Positions 29,412 through 38,579 of a stretch of 64,000 bases of DNA are shown here, piece by piece. The notes under the pieces were generated by a model. That model was given only the letters and a program-made list of their open reading frames with translations. It was not told where the DNA came from and searched no databases. Positions within the stretch are counted from its first letter, which is position 1, and each line of letters starts with the position of its first letter. The stretch is from Speluncibacter jeojiensis. Lineage in GTDB: Bacteria > Actinomycetota > Actinomycetes > Mycobacteriales > Mycobacteriaceae. A program made the translations under genes and the position numbers. The DNA lies in contig NZ_JAAIVF010000003.1 in the NCBI RefSeq assembly GCF_029589495.1, positions 124,001 to 188,000 of the forward strand, in the 5' to 3' direction.

Positions 29412-29975
29412 CTAGAACTGCGCGCCGTCGAAATCCGGGCCCTCGTCCTCGGGCAGCCCTGCGAGTTCCTGCTTGACGACGTCGAAGGCCATCGACGGCG
29501 GATATCCGCGGCGCGCGAGCATGCCGACGAGCCGGCGCGTAACACGGTCGCGCTCGTCCCTGTCGGCGACTGACGGGATCCGGCCGAGCTTCTTGCGGAC
29601 CAGTTCGGTCGCGCGTTCGCGCTCGTCGTCGGCGCTGACCTGCTCGAGCGCCCGCGCGCTGGTCTGCTCGTCGATGCCCTTGCGGCGCAACTCCATCGCC
29701 AGGGCACGCTTGCCGCGGCCGGAGAAGGTGTGCCGCGAGTGCACCCACTGGTCGGCGAACGCGGCGTCGTCGACGAGCCCGACCGCGGCGAGCCGGTCGA
29801 GGACCCGCTCGATCACCACGGGCGGGTAGCCCTTCTTGGCGAGCCGATCCGACAGTTCGGTCCGGCTGCGGGCCCGATCGGTGAGCAGGCGAAGGCACGC
29901 CTCCTTGGCCGCGGCTTCCTGGGATTCCGTCCCCTGCGACGCGGCGCCGTGCGCGCCTTCGCCTGCCACCGTCAT
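29412..29975 (-). CDS. recX: RecX, regulator of RecA
   Basis: Small helical protein of 187 residues that modulates RecA filaments. Three-helix repeats are visible: RTELSDRLAKKGYPPVVIERVLDRL, VDDAAFADQWVHSRH and RRLVGMLARRGYPPSMAFDVVKQEL. It starts 9 bases after the recA stop, so both are in one operon. Confidence 0.93.
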   Translation of the reverse strand: MTVAGEGAHGAASQGTESQEAAAKEACLRLLTDRARSRTELSDRLAKKGYPPVVIERVLDRLAAVGLVDDAAFADQWVHSRHTFSGRGKRALAMELRRKGIDEQTSARALEQVSADDERERATELVRKKLGRIPSVADRDERDRVTRRLVGMLARRGYPPSMAFDVVKQELAGLPEDEGPDFDGAQF

Positions 29976-29984
29976 GAGCTCGGC

Positions 29985-31025
29985 CTAGAACTCGGCCGGC
30001 GCGGCGTCCTCGTCACTGGTCAGAACAGCGCCGATGCCGAGCTTCTCCTTGATCTTCTTCTCGATCTCGTCGCGGACATCGGGGTTCTCCAGCAGGTACT
30101 TGCGGGCGTTCTCCTTGCCCTGGCCCAGCTGGTCGCCCTCGTAGGTGTACCAGGAGCCGGACTTGCGGACGAACCCGTGCTCGACGCCCATGTCGATCAG
30201 CGAGCCCTCCTTGCTGATGCCCTGCCCGTAGAGGATGTCGAACTCGGCCTGCTTGAACGGCGGCGAGACCTTGTTCTTCACGACCTTGACGCGGGTGCGG
30301 TTGCCGACCGCGTCGGTGCCGTCCTTGAGCGTCTCGATCCGGCGCACGTCCAGCCGCACCGACGAGTAGAACTTCAGCGCCTTTCCACCGGTGGTGGTCT
30401 CGGGCGAGCCGAACATGACGCCGATCTTCTCGCGCAGCTGGTTGATGAAGATCGCGGTGGTGCCCGAGTTGTTCAGCGCGCCGGTCATCTTGCGCAGCGC
30501 CTGGCTCATCAGGCGGGCCTGCAGACCGACGTGACTGTCGCCCATCTCGCCCTCGATCTCGGCGCGGGGCACCAGCGCGGCCACCGAGTCGATGACCAGG
30601 ATGTCGAGTGCCCCGGAGCGGATGAGCATGTCGGCGATCTCCAGCGCCTGCTCACCGGTATCCGGCTGGGAGACGAGCAGCGCGTCGGTGTCGACACCGA
30701 GCTTGCGGGCGTAGTCCGGGTCCAGCGCGTGCTCGGCGTCGATGAACGCCGCGATCCCGCCGGCGGCCTGCGCGTTGGCGACCGCGTGCAGCGCGACCGT
30801 CGTCTTACCCGAGGACTCCGGACCGTAGATCTCCACGATCCGGCCGCGGGGCAGCCCACCGATGCCGAGCGCCACGTCGAGCGCGATGGAACCGGTCGGG
30901 ATCACGGCGATCGGCTGGCGCGCCTCTTCACCCAGACGCATCACCGAACCCTTGCCGAAGTTCTTGTCGATCTGCGCGAGCGCGAGCTCGAGCGCCTTGT
31001 CGCGATCAGGTGCCTGTGCAGCCAT
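29985..31025 (-). CDS. recA: RecA recombinase
   Basis: DNA recombinase and SOS co-protease of 346 residues. Walker [15 protein letters not shown] is near 67, Walker [18 protein letters not shown] near 140, and loop L2 begins [21 protein letters not shown]. The ATG at 31025 follows AAGGAG. There is no intein, unlike M. tuberculosis RecA. A PafBC-type promoter and an SOS box lie upstream, so control by both DNA-damage routes is likely. Confidence 0.97.
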   Translation of the reverse strand: MAAQAPDRDKALELALAQIDKNFGKGSVMRLGEEARQPIAVIPTGSIALDVALGIGGLPRGRIVEIYGPESSGKTTVALHAVANAQAAGGIAAFIDAEHALDPDYARKLGVDTDALLVSQPDTGEQALEIADMLIRSGALDILVIDSVAALVPRAEIEGEMGDSHVGLQARLMSQALRKMTGALNNSGTTAIFINQLREKIGVMFGSPETTTGGKALKFYSSVRLDVRRIETLKDGTDAVGNRTRVKVVKNKVSPPFKQAEFDILYGQGISKEGSLIDMGVEHGFVRKSGSWYTYEGDQLGQGKENARKYLLENPDVRDEIEKKIKEKLGIGAVLTSDEDAAPAEF

Positions 31026-31098
31026 GGTGTCTCCTTCTCGGCCCAGTCTGTGTGGGTCGGCCTGCTGCCGACCGGTGCCTGGTCTGTGCTTTGCCCTA

Positions 31099-31121
31099 AC
31101 GCTAGAGCCGGGTACCGACAA
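31099..31121 (-). promoter_or_regulatory. RecA-NDp (PafBC-dependent) promoter of recA
   Basis: On the minus strand TTGTCGGTA, eight bases, then TAGCGT matches the mycobacterial RecA-NDp motif (TTGTCRGTG, N8, TAnnnT) at all but one position with exact spacing. It would start transcription about 67 bases before the recA ATG. Known PafBC targets are LexA-independent damage genes. Confidence 0.8.
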
Positions 31122-31208
31122 GTTCCGGCCAGTGCTCCTGCCGAGTTCTCCGATGCCGGGCTCACGTGCCGTCCGTACTCGGATCACTGCGAACACGCAC
31201 AGTGTAGA

Positions 31209-31222
31209 CGAACGTCTGTTCG
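31209..31222 (-). promoter_or_regulatory. SOS box (LexA site) upstream of recA
   Basis: CGAAC, four bases, GTTCG matches the actinobacterial LexA operator TCGAAC-N4-GTTCGA at 11 of 12 fixed positions (the outer T is A). It lies about 185 bases upstream of recA and upstream of the RecA-NDp promoter. Confidence 0.75.
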
Positions 31223-31287
31223 AGGACTACCGACACGCCGCGCGACGGCCGCAGGCGGGGCCGGAACCGGGCGCGATCAGAAGGATG

Positions 31288-31482
31288 TCACCAGCGCACG
31301 CGTGGCACGTCGAAGTCGCAGCACAGCGCCCGCCACACCTCGCGCGGTTCCTCGCCGGCCTCGATGGCCTCCGCGCCGGTGCGCCCGCCGAAGCTGGTCA
31401 GCACATGGTCGCGGAGCATCGAATCGCCGCGGACCTGACCGAACTCTTCGCGGATCAGCTCGTGGAACTCGGTCAGACGCAC
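31288..31482 (-). CDS. DUF3046 protein
   Basis: Small protein of 64 residues beginning MRLTEFHELIREEFG and ending EVWRALCCDFDVPRVRW, the typical pattern of DUF3046 (Rv2738c in M. tuberculosis). It sits just upstream of recA and 4 bases after the glycosyltransferase gene. Function unknown. Confidence 0.88.
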   Translation of the reverse strand: MRLTEFHELIREEFGQVRGDSMLRDHVLTSFGGRTGAEAIEAGEEPREVWRALCCDFDVPRVRW

Positions 31483-31486
31483 GCGG

Positions 31487-32665
31487 TCAGCCTACCGTCG
31501 CGGCCCCCGCCGCCGCCCGGCACACCTGCACCGGGTCGACCACGTCGCGCGCAGTTGCGGCGGCGGCCCGTGCGGCGTCCGCGAACGACGGTTCGGTCAG
31601 CACACGGCGTACCGCGTCGCCGAGCGACTGCGCCGTGAGCGGCCGCACGATCAGCGCACTGCCCTGCCGTGCCGCCCGGTTCGCCAACTCCCACTGGTCG
31701 CCGCCGCCGGGGACGACCACGCACGGCACCCCGGCCGACAGCGCCTTCGCCAGCATCCCGTGCCCACCCCCGCACACCGCCACCGCCGCCTGCGCGAGCA
31801 TCGCGTCCTGCCGTCCCCGACCGGCGCGCACCCAGGCGGGCAGGTCGGCGGGACCGTCGTGCAGCGTCGACACCACCATCCGCACCGACCGCTGCCCCAC
31901 GAGGTCCGGCGCGAGCGCCTCGAGCGCCGCGTCGACCATGCCGAGCTCACCGGTGGCGGCGGTGGACGGCGCCACCATCACCAGCGGCCCGTCGCCCGGC
32001 GGCGGCGCCAGTTCACCGTCGGCGGGGTCCCACAGCAGCGGTCCGATCAGATGCGCGCGGTCGGGCCAGTCCGGCCGGGGCACCTCCAGCGCCGGGATCG
32101 TCGCGATCAGCCGCGCCGCCGGCTCAGGTGAGCGGGCCGGCAGACCGATCCCCACCCGGGCTTCCCGGCGCTCGCGTTCACCCTGGCGTACCGACCGGGC
32201 GGTCGCCGCGCGCATGATCACGTCGCGGATGCGGCCGCCGAAACCCTCGCCGGGCGCCAGTCCGCTGCCGATCGGCGGCAATCCCCGCGACGGCAGATAC
32301 AGCGGATGCGGCGACAGCTCCACCCACCGGATCCCTGCCAGTTCGGCGGCCAGCGCACCCCCGGAGGTCAGGACGTCGGAGACCACCAGGTCCGGACCGA
32401 TCGCCCGGAGGTCCGGCAGCAGCGCGGTCGCGATGTGGGCGCCGCGCGCGTGCAGGCGCTGGCCCGCATCGGCGTCATCGTCGTCGTCTCGCGGCGCCAG
32501 GCCTTGCAGCTCGACCGCCTCGAGCCCCTCGGCCCGCGCCCGCTGCACCCAGCGCCGGCCGGTGATCAGCACCGCCTCGTCGCCCGCGTCGACCAGGCGC
32601 AGGCACAACGCGATCGCGGGAAACGCATGTCCGGGATCGGGTCCGGCGACGACGGCAACTCGCAT
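31487..32665 (-). CDS. UGT-like (GT1) glycosyltransferase, Rv2739c-like
   Basis: Glycosyltransferase of 392 residues with a GT-B fold. The N-terminal MRVAVVAGPDPGHAFPAIAL is the acceptor-side opening. The C-terminal nucleotide-sugar region has CGGGHGMLAKALSAGVPCVVVPGGGDQWELANRA near 300-330. It occupies the position of Rv2739c beside DUF3046 and recA. Sugar donor and acceptor are unknown. Confidence 0.82.
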   Translation of the reverse strand: MRVAVVAGPDPGHAFPAIALCLRLVDAGDEAVLITGRRWVQRARAEGLEAVELQGLAPRDDDDDADAGQRLHARGAHIATALLPDLRAIGPDLVVSDVLTSGGALAAELAGIRWVELSPHPLYLPSRGLPPIGSGLAPGEGFGGRIRDVIMRAATARSVRQGERERREARVGIGLPARSPEPAARLIATIPALEVPRPDWPDRAHLIGPLLWDPADGELAPPPGDGPLVMVAPSTAATGELGMVDAALEALAPDLVGQRSVRMVVSTLHDGPADLPAWVRAGRGRQDAMLAQAAVAVCGGGHGMLAKALSAGVPCVVVPGGGDQWELANRAARQGSALIVRPLTAQSLGDAVRRVLTEPSFADAARAAAATARDVVDPVQVCRAAAGAATVG

Positions 32666-32762
32666 GCGCTCAGTCTCACATCACCCGAACCGGGCCGAAC
32701 CGGCGCCCGCCCACCGCTAGCGTGATCACGATGACCATCAGGCAGCTCCCGGTGGCAGCCGG

Positions 32763-33856
32763 TTGACGGCGGCGGACGCGTTGACGGCGGGACCTCGCGG
32801 ACGCCGGATGCTGCTCGCCTACGCGATGGAGGCCGAGCGGGCGCTGCTCCCGGAGTGGAACGACGACGCGTTCTGCTCCGCGGTCTTCCTCGCCGCCCAT
32901 CACCTCGCACCGGACTCGGTGACGCTGCTCGGCCCCGGCGCGGACGAGGTTCGCCAGACCGTCGTCGCCCCGGGCGAGGTGGCCCGTCGACTGGCCGAGG
33001 TGCCGCTTCCCGAGGTGACCGCGGCGGCGCTGCGCTCGGCGGTCACCGGCGCGACGGATGCGGCCCGCTACTGGGAGGAACCGGACGGCGAGGACCTCCT
33101 GGCCGCCGCCGAGCCCGTGCGGCGCGAGCTCCGACGGATCGCCGAGCACATCACACGGTCGCCGCTGTCGCAGTGGTGGACGGAGCCGCTTGCGACGGAC
33201 GACCAGTGGTCGGTGACCTGGGAAGACGACGGCGCCGACTTTGCGGATTCGACTGCCGCAGAACGGCTGCGCGACTGGCACGCTCGGGTCGTCGACGAGG
33301 AGATCCGGGCCGAACGGGAACGCCCGACGAACCCTGCGGCGAACTGGTCTGCCGAGTGGTGGTCGATACCCCCGTGCTCTGTTCGACGCGGACGGTGTTC
33401 GACGGGACGCCGGCGCAGCTGTGGTTCGTCGAGGACAGCATGGGCTGGACACGCGCCGCCGCTCGCCGGGTGAGTCTCCCGCCGGACGCGCGCGTGTATG
33501 AGGTCGACGGTGCACAGGCGTGGGCCGCACTCTGCCGACGGTTCCCCGTCGAGGTCACCGCGCAGAAGCGGCACGACTGGTACCGGGCGACCGGCCGGAC
33601 CGGCAGCTGGGTCGTCCCCGACTGGGCGCGGCTCGCGGACGAATACTCGGGCGTTCACCTCACTGTCGCGGGATACCTGGCCGCTGCGGGCGCCGCGATC
33701 GAGGTCGAGGCCGGCACGGCGAGCGTCATCGCGGGGTGGGCACCTGACGAAACCTATTGGCTCACGGTCACGGCCGAACTCGGCGCCGATTCCGTCGCTC
33801 TGCTGCTCGACGACAGCGGCGAGGACGTCGCCTGGGCCGAGGAGTCGCAACACTGA
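32763..33856 (+). pseudogene. Frameshifted gene for a conserved actinobacterial protein
   Basis: The first part (32763 to about 33370) reads MTAADALTAGPRGRRM to ANWSAEWWSIPP. The rest continues one frame away, from about 33374 (VLCSTRTVFDGTPAQ) to EESQH at 33856. Adding one C to the five-C run at 33369-33373 would restore one protein of about 364 residues with GVHLTVAGYLAAAG and DETYWLTV near its end. It may be a true mutation or a sequencing error in a homopolymer. The family looks like a conserved actinobacterial hypothetical; I know no function. Confidence 0.75.
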
Positions 33857-33869
33857 GTCGGCATCGTGC

Positions 33870-34070
33870 TCACCGGCTCGGCTGGGGCAACTGGCAATTC
33901 TTCACCTGCGGATTCACGCCGACATAGTTCAACGGCCCCGCCAAGATGGTCACCACGATCGTTCCCACACCGGCACAGTTGGCCGGGGAACTCGAGTAGT
34001 AGCCACGCTGGCCGGCCGCTACCGCGCCGATGATCAACCACACCAGCAGTACCGCAGAAAGAATTCTCAT
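33870..34070 (-). CDS. Small conserved membrane/exported protein
   Basis: Protein of 66 residues: one helix MRILSAVLLVWLIIGAVAAG, then an extracytoplasmic part with two cysteines (SPANCAGVG and QVKNCQLPQ) and the motif VVTILAGPLNYVGVNP. Close relatives are widespread in mycobacteria; the function is not known to me. A weak sigma-F-like promoter lies at 34128-34154. Confidence 0.75.
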   Translation of the reverse strand: MRILSAVLLVWLIIGAVAAGQRGYYSSSPANCAGVGTIVVTILAGPLNYVGVNPQVKNCQLPQPSR

Positions 34071-34127
34071 CTCGGATCCGACTCACCGTGCCGGCCCCTC
34101 CTGGGCAGGACTCTGAACACCGGAGGT

Positions 34128-34154
34128 CTTCCCGTTCGGGACGGCCCGTAAACC
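34128..34154 (-). promoter_or_regulatory. Weak sigma-F-like promoter candidate
   Basis: GGTTT, 16 bases, GGGAAG on the minus strand, 58 bases upstream of the small membrane protein gene. The -10 departs from GGGTAT at two positions. Confidence 0.3.
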
Positions 34155-34203
34155 GGCGCACGCCTCGGCCGCGCGGACGCGCCGGGGCGAATATCGGCCG
34201 CAC

Positions 34204-34229
34204 GTTTGCCCGGACGCCCCGGCGGGAAC
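34204..34229 (+). promoter_or_regulatory. Weak sigma-F-like promoter candidate for katE
   Basis: GTTT, 16 bases, GGGAAC, 63 bases before the katE start. The same -35, spacer and GGGAAC are found before the SDR gene at 53432. Confidence 0.35.
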
Positions 34230-34292
34230 GCCTGTCCACGGTGCGCCGGGACCACGGCGGCCCGCAAGACGACGCTCACGGGAAGGCACATC

Positions 34293-36389
34293 ATGGCGCG
34301 ACAGACCGACGATCCGAAGCACATCCGACTTGCCGGTGACCGGATCGACCCGTCCGATCGGCACCTGACCACCCAGCAGGGCGTCCGCATCGACGACACC
34401 GACAACTCGTTGTCCGTCGGGGACCGCGGCCCGACCCTCCTCGAGGACTTCCACACGCGCGAGAAGCTCACCCACTTCGACCACGAGCGCATCCCCGAGC
34501 GGGTGGTCCACGCCCGCGGCGCGGGCGCCTACGGCACGTTTCGCGCGTACGACGACCGGCTGGCCGGCTACACCTGCGCCCGGTTCCTGACCGATCCGGA
34601 CGTCGAAACCCCGGTGTTCGTGCGCTTCTCGACCGTCGCCGGATCACGAGGATCGGCGGACACGGTGCGCGATGTACGTGGGTTCGCGACGAAGTTCTAC
34701 ACCGAGCAGGGCAACTACGATCTCGTCGGCAACAACTTCCCGGTGTTCTTCATCCAGGACGGCATCAAGTTCCCCGACCTCGTGCACGCGGTGAAGCCGG
34801 AGCCGGACAACGAGATACCGCAGGCGCAGTCGGCGCACGACACCTTCTGGGACTTCGTGTCCCTGCAGCCGGAGACGCTGCACACGGTGATGTGGCTGAT
34901 GTCCGACCGTGCACTGCCGCGCAGTTACCGGATGATGCAGGGCTTCGGGGTGCACACCTTCCGGCTGGTCGACGCGCAGGGGCGCGGCACGTTCGTGAAG
35001 TTCCACTGGCGGCCGAAACTGGGCACGCACTCGCTGATCTGGGAGGAGTGCCAGAAGGTCGCGGGCGCGGACCCGGACTTCAACCGCCGCGACCTGTGGG
35101 ACGCGATCGCCGGCGGCGATTACCCCGAGTGGGAACTCGGCGTCCAACTCGTCGACGAGGCGGACGAGAGCGCGTTCGACTTCGACCTGCTCGACGCCAC
35201 GAAGATCATCCCGGAGGAACAGGTCCCGGTGCGACCGGTCGGACGCATGGTGCTCAACCGCAATCCCGACAACTTCTTTGCCGAGACCGAGCAGGTCGCC
35301 TTCCACACCGCGAACGTCGTGCCCGGCATCGACTTCACCAACGACCCGCTGCTGCAGGCGCGCAACTTCTCGTACCTCGACACCCAGCTGATCCGGCTCG
35401 GTGGGCCGAACTTCTCGCAGCTTCCGGTGAACCGGCCGGTCGCCGACGTGGTCTCCAACCAGCGTGACGGCTACGGCCAGCAGCGGATCCATGTGGGCCG
35501 CACCAGCTATTCGGACAACTCGATCGGCGGCGGGTGTCCGGCGATGGCGGACGAGGACACGTACCGCCACTACGCCGAGCGGGTCGAGGGCCACAAGATC
35601 CGGCGCCGCAGCGAGAGCTTCGCCGACCATTATTCGCAGTGCTCGCTGTTCTGGAACAGCATGACCGAGCCCGAGGCCGACCACATCGTCGCGGCCTTCC
35701 GCTTCGAGCTGGGCAAGGTGCGTGAGGAGTTGGTGCGGGTGCGCGTCGTCGACCATCTCGGCCGGATCGACCCGACGCTGGCCGAGCGGGTCGCGGCCGG
35801 GCTGGGCCTACCGGCCCCGAAGTCCGACGGCCCGGCCACCGAGGAACGGTCGCCCGCGTTGTCGCAGATCCGCGGCGAAGCCTGCCCAGTGCAGACCCGC
35901 AAGGTCGCGGTGCTCGCGGCCGACGGGGTCGATGCCGAGACGGTGCGCGGGGTGATCACCCTGCTGCACGACCGCGGCGTCGTCACCGAGATCCTCGGAC
36001 CGCACGAGGGCGAACTCGAGGCCACCGACGGTGCGGCGCTCGACGTCGACCGTGCGATCGACACCATGGCCTCGGTGCTCTACGACGCCGTGCTCGTCGC
36101 AGGCGGCGCGGGCAGCACCGAGACTCTGCAGTCTGACGGCTACGCAACGCATTTCGTGGCGGAGGCATACCGTCATCTCAAGCCGATCGCGGCGTTGGGC
36201 GAGGGCACCGAGTTGCTCGCGCATGCCGGGCTACCGGCGGTCGACACCGCCACGGTCACCAAGGTCACCGGCGTGGTCACCGCGCCCGACAGCGCGTCCG
36301 TCGATCCCGCACCGATAGCCGAGGAGCTGCTGGAGTTGCTCTCACACCATCGCGTGTGGGACCGGGACGCCTCGTCGGTACCCGCCTGA
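34293..36389 (+). CDS. katE: Large-subunit monofunctional catalase (KatE/HPII type)
   Basis: Heme catalase of 698 residues that breaks down hydrogen peroxide. Distal His is in [12 protein letters not shown] (near 71), Asn in [13 protein letters not shown], and the proximal heme-binding Tyr in [17 protein letters not shown] (near 361). A C-terminal flavodoxin/DJ-1-like domain (about 545-690, [18 protein letters not shown]) marks the large-subunit clade. The ATG at 34293 follows GGAAGG; an upstream in-frame ATG is not needed. Its stop is 2 bases from that of the convergent ChaB gene. Confidence 0.95.
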   Translation: MARQTDDPKHIRLAGDRIDPSDRHLTTQQGVRIDDTDNSLSVGDRGPTLLEDFHTREKLTHFDHERIPERVVHARGAGAYGTFRAYDDRLAGYTCARFLTDPDVETPVFVRFSTVAGSRGSADTVRDVRGFATKFYTEQGNYDLVGNNFPVFFIQDGIKFPDLVHAVKPEPDNEIPQAQSAHDTFWDFVSLQPETLHTVMWLMSDRALPRSYRMMQGFGVHTFRLVDAQGRGTFVKFHWRPKLGTHSLIWEECQKVAGADPDFNRRDLWDAIAGGDYPEWELGVQLVDEADESAFDFDLLDATKIIPEEQVPVRPVGRMVLNRNPDNFFAETEQVAFHTANVVPGIDFTNDPLLQARNFSYLDTQLIRLGGPNFSQLPVNRPVADVVSNQRDGYGQQRIHVGRTSYSDNSIGGGCPAMADEDTYRHYAERVEGHKIRRRSESFADHYSQCSLFWNSMTEPEADHIVAAFRFELGKVREELVRVRVVDHLGRIDPTLAERVAAGLGLPAPKSDGPATEERSPALSQIRGEACPVQTRKVAVLAADGVDAETVRGVITLLHDRGVVTEILGPHEGELEATDGAALDVDRAIDTMASVLYDAVLVAGGAGSTETLQSDGYATHFVAEAYRHLKPIAALGEGTELLAHAGLPAVDTATVTKVTGVVTAPDSASVDPAPIAEELLELLSHHRVWDRDASSVPA

Positions 36390-36391
36390 CA

Positions 36392-36805
36392 TCACTTTCC
36401 GCGCTCTCGCCGGTTCTCCTTCTTGATCGCGTCGACCAACTCGGCCTTCCGCATCGTCGACCGTCCATGGATGTCGAGGCGGCGCGCGATACCGAGAAGA
36501 TGTTCCTTGCTCGCATTGGCATCGACGCCCTCGGCCGACTTGCCGGAGGCGTTCGGGCCGCCGCTGAGGGCGCGCTGATCAGACGGACCGCGCTTGTCCT
36601 TCGGCTCCCAGTGGTCGCCGACCTTCTCGAAGCTGTGCTTGAGCGCGGCGTAGGCGACGCGGTGGGCGCACTGTTCGCTGCCGTACTCCTCGGCCGCCGA
36701 ATCGTGCGCCTTTGCGAACGTGCGCTGCGCCTTGCCGCCGGACCTCTTCAGTGTGCTCGGCAGCTCGCTCTGCCTCGCCTGACCGCCCTTGGTTGCCTTG
36801 GGCAT
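36392..36805 (-). CDS. ChaB/Rho-N domain protein
   Basis: Protein of 137 residues. The ChaB domain (about 10-65) has ELPSTLKRSGGKAQRTFAK and CAHRVAYAALKHSFEKVGDHWE. A C-terminal Rho-N/SAP-like helix pair (KEHLLGIARRLDIHGRSTMRKAELVDAI) suggests nucleic-acid binding. GGGAGG precedes the ATG at 36805, so the in-frame ATG further upstream is rejected. A near-perfect sigma-F promoter lies 35 bases upstream. Related proteins are common in stress regulons; activity unknown. Confidence 0.85.
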   Translation of the reverse strand: MPKATKGGQARQSELPSTLKRSGGKAQRTFAKAHDSAAEEYGSEQCAHRVAYAALKHSFEKVGDHWEPKDKRGPSDQRALSGGPNASGKSAEGVDANASKEHLLGIARRLDIHGRSTMRKAELVDAIKKENRRERGK

Positions 36806-36840
36806 GACCAACCTCCCGTTCGGTTCGGACACGGCGCGGG

Positions 36841-36865
36841 ATACCCGGCACGGCAGCGGCGAAAC
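36841..36865 (-). promoter_or_regulatory. Sigma-F-type promoter of the ChaB gene
   Basis: GTTT, 16 bases, GGGTAT on the minus strand, 35 bases before the ChaB ATG. It matches the mycobacterial sigma-F consensus (GTTT/GGTTT, N15-17, GGGTAT). Confidence 0.75.
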
Positions 36866-36898
36866 GAAACAGCTCGACGTGGGGCGACGCCGTGTCTC

Positions 36899-36923
36899 GT
36901 TTGTCGCGCAGGACTTCGGGTAT
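36899..36923 (+). promoter_or_regulatory. Sigma-F-type promoter facing a gene-poor stretch
   Basis: GTTT, 15 bases, GGGTAT on the plus strand, divergent from the ChaB promoter. The 340 bases downstream to 37264 hold no convincing gene: a 50-codon frame from ATG 36966 to 37118 and an overlapping Pro-rich frame (about 37047-37175) are the only candidates. It may instead drive the gene at 37265. Confidence 0.55.
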
Positions 36924-37264
36924 CACGAAGGCCGACGTACACATCCACGAACGTAGGACGACGCCATGGACCGATCGACCACCACACGCGGTCAGCCGAG
37001 AACGTGGAACACAGTTCCTCACGCCCCGGGGCCATCCGCACCCAACGCCGAACGAGCCCAGCCCCGACCCGGTACCCCACGGTCCGCAGCCCGGCTCCCC
37101 GCCGGGTCCGGGACCTGACCCCGCCCCACCTCAGCCGGAGCCCGAGCCGGTGCCTGACCCCGTGCAGATGCGGTGCCGGTCCGCGGCGACGCGGCGATCC
37201 GGGCACACGGCAAAGCCGTAAAGACTGCTGTGAGCGGCCCGAAACGGGCGGCGGCGGGCGTAAC

Positions 37265-37774
37265 GTGACCCCGGTGGGTGCCTCTTCTGTGAGTGCGCAG
37301 CGACACGTCTTCGGCCCGGGGACCGATCCGCCATCCGCCGGGGACGGCCGCGATCTCGTCCAACCCGGTGCGGTCGGACCCGTCGACCGATCCCGCTTCG
37401 TCGAACTGGTCGAGACCGCCGTGGAGCGGTCCGCGGCGGGGCGGATCCAGGTCGCGGTCGTGCACATCGGCTTGACCGATGCGGCGACCGAGCAGGCCCG
37501 TCTCCCCCGCGACGACCGCCTGGCCCGCCGGCTCACCGGCCGCCTGCTCGAGGCGCGGCTGCGCGCGCACCTCGAGCCGCGCGACGTGCTCGGCCGTCTG
37601 GGCCCGGCCGAGTATGCGGTGCTGTGTAGCGGAGCGGGACCACGGGTGCTGTCACGAGCCCGCGCGGTCGCCGAGGAACTCTCCGGGCCGCTCGCTTCGA
37701 CGGTCGCCGTGGTGGTGGATTCGCGCGAGGAAGCGGAGACACTGATCGCCGTGCCCCGTCCCGGCCCCGTCTGA
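37265..37774 (+). CDS. Degenerate GGDEF-like domain protein
   Basis: Protein of about 169 residues whose segment DRLARRLTGRLLEARLRAHLEPRDVLGRLGPAEYAVLCSG follows the layout of a diguanylate cyclase, but the GGDEF active site is GPAEY. It should therefore lack cyclase activity and may serve as a regulatory fold. GTG 37265 or GTG 37274 is the start. Sequence support for the family is moderate. Confidence 0.6.
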   Translation: MTPVGASSVSAQRHVFGPGTDPPSAGDGRDLVQPGAVGPVDRSRFVELVETAVERSAAGRIQVAVVHIGLTDAATEQARLPRDDRLARRLTGRLLEARLRAHLEPRDVLGRLGPAEYAVLCSGAGPRVLSRARAVAEELSGPLASTVAVVVDSREEAETLIAVPRPGPV

Positions 37775-37803
37775 CGCCTGTCCGGCGCGTCCGGGCCGGG
37801 GTG

Positions 37804-38337
37804 TCAGCTCGGCGACTGCTGGGCGCCGGCGTAGGCGAACTGTAGGAAATCCGCCCCGGCGAGCACCGAGAAGGTGCCGGCAACCAGACGGGTGGGCCGG
37901 GGGGCGAAGACCATCCCGAACGTGAACGCGGTCGCCACCCACATGTCCAGGCAGAACGGGCACGAGAGCAGTTCGCCCAGGCTGTGCCGGAGCCCGCCGG
38001 TCGCACGGACCTCCTCGCGCACCTCCGACGGCGCGGACGTGCCCTCGTACTCGGTGAACGGCGCGCGCAGCGGACTGGTGACCGCGTCCTTAGAGATCGT
38101 CCGCGACAACTTGTGTGTGCCGAGCGCCACCGTCACCAGGTCCTGCACCGACCACCGTTCGGGCAGCCGACGCCCGGTCAGCGCGGCCATCGTCGCCGCG
38201 ACGGCCACCAGCGCCGAATACACGCCGATGATCACGACGTAACCGCCGAGCGGTCTGACCTCGTCGCCGCGATAGCGGTCGGCCTCCGCCTCGGCGCGGG
38301 CGGTCACCTGCTCGATCACATCCTTGCTGTGGTTCAT
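37804..38337 (-). CDS. DUF1360 membrane protein
   Basis: Protein of 177 residues with helices near 30-52 and 130-150. It has GTHKLSRTISKDAVTSPLRAPFTEYEG and the cysteine pair LLSCPFCLDMWVAT, both characteristic of DUF1360. The ATG at 38337 follows GAGGAGCGAG. DUF1360 proteins are related to sporulation-type membrane proteins; function unknown. Confidence 0.85.
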   Translation of the reverse strand: MNHSKDVIEQVTARAEAEADRYRGDEVRPLGGYVVIIGVYSALVAVAATMAALTGRRLPERWSVQDLVTVALGTHKLSRTISKDAVTSPLRAPFTEYEGTSAPSEVREEVRATGGLRHSLGELLSCPFCLDMWVATAFTFGMVFAPRPTRLVAGTFSVLAGADFLQFAYAGAQQSPS

Positions 38338-38579
38338 CTCGCTCCTCGGTCCAGTCGATACGGGCAACCGCCGGGTACCCGCACCTCGAACCGGCAATCG
38401 CCACGCGGTCCGGCCGCTGGGGCCCGCGGTTTGGCCGGCACGTCCGGATCGGTGGCGCTGTGCAGGCCCCGCGCGTCGGCGATCCCGGCGGACCTGTCGG
38501 ACGCGGCCGACGGCCCCGGACGAATGCGCCGCAACGCGTGAGTGCGGGTCGCCGGCCAGCGGCGAGCGGACGGTGGGGA

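Noticed and set aside
29985-31025. RecA intein, as in M. tuberculosis
   Set aside because: The RecA reading frame is continuous at normal length with no insertion at the known site.
36892-37221. 109-codon frame with Pro-rich tail (PNEPSPDPVPHGPQPG)
   Set aside because: Its only in-frame start precedes the sigma-F -10 element, it has no ribosome site, and the N-terminal half is not protein-like.
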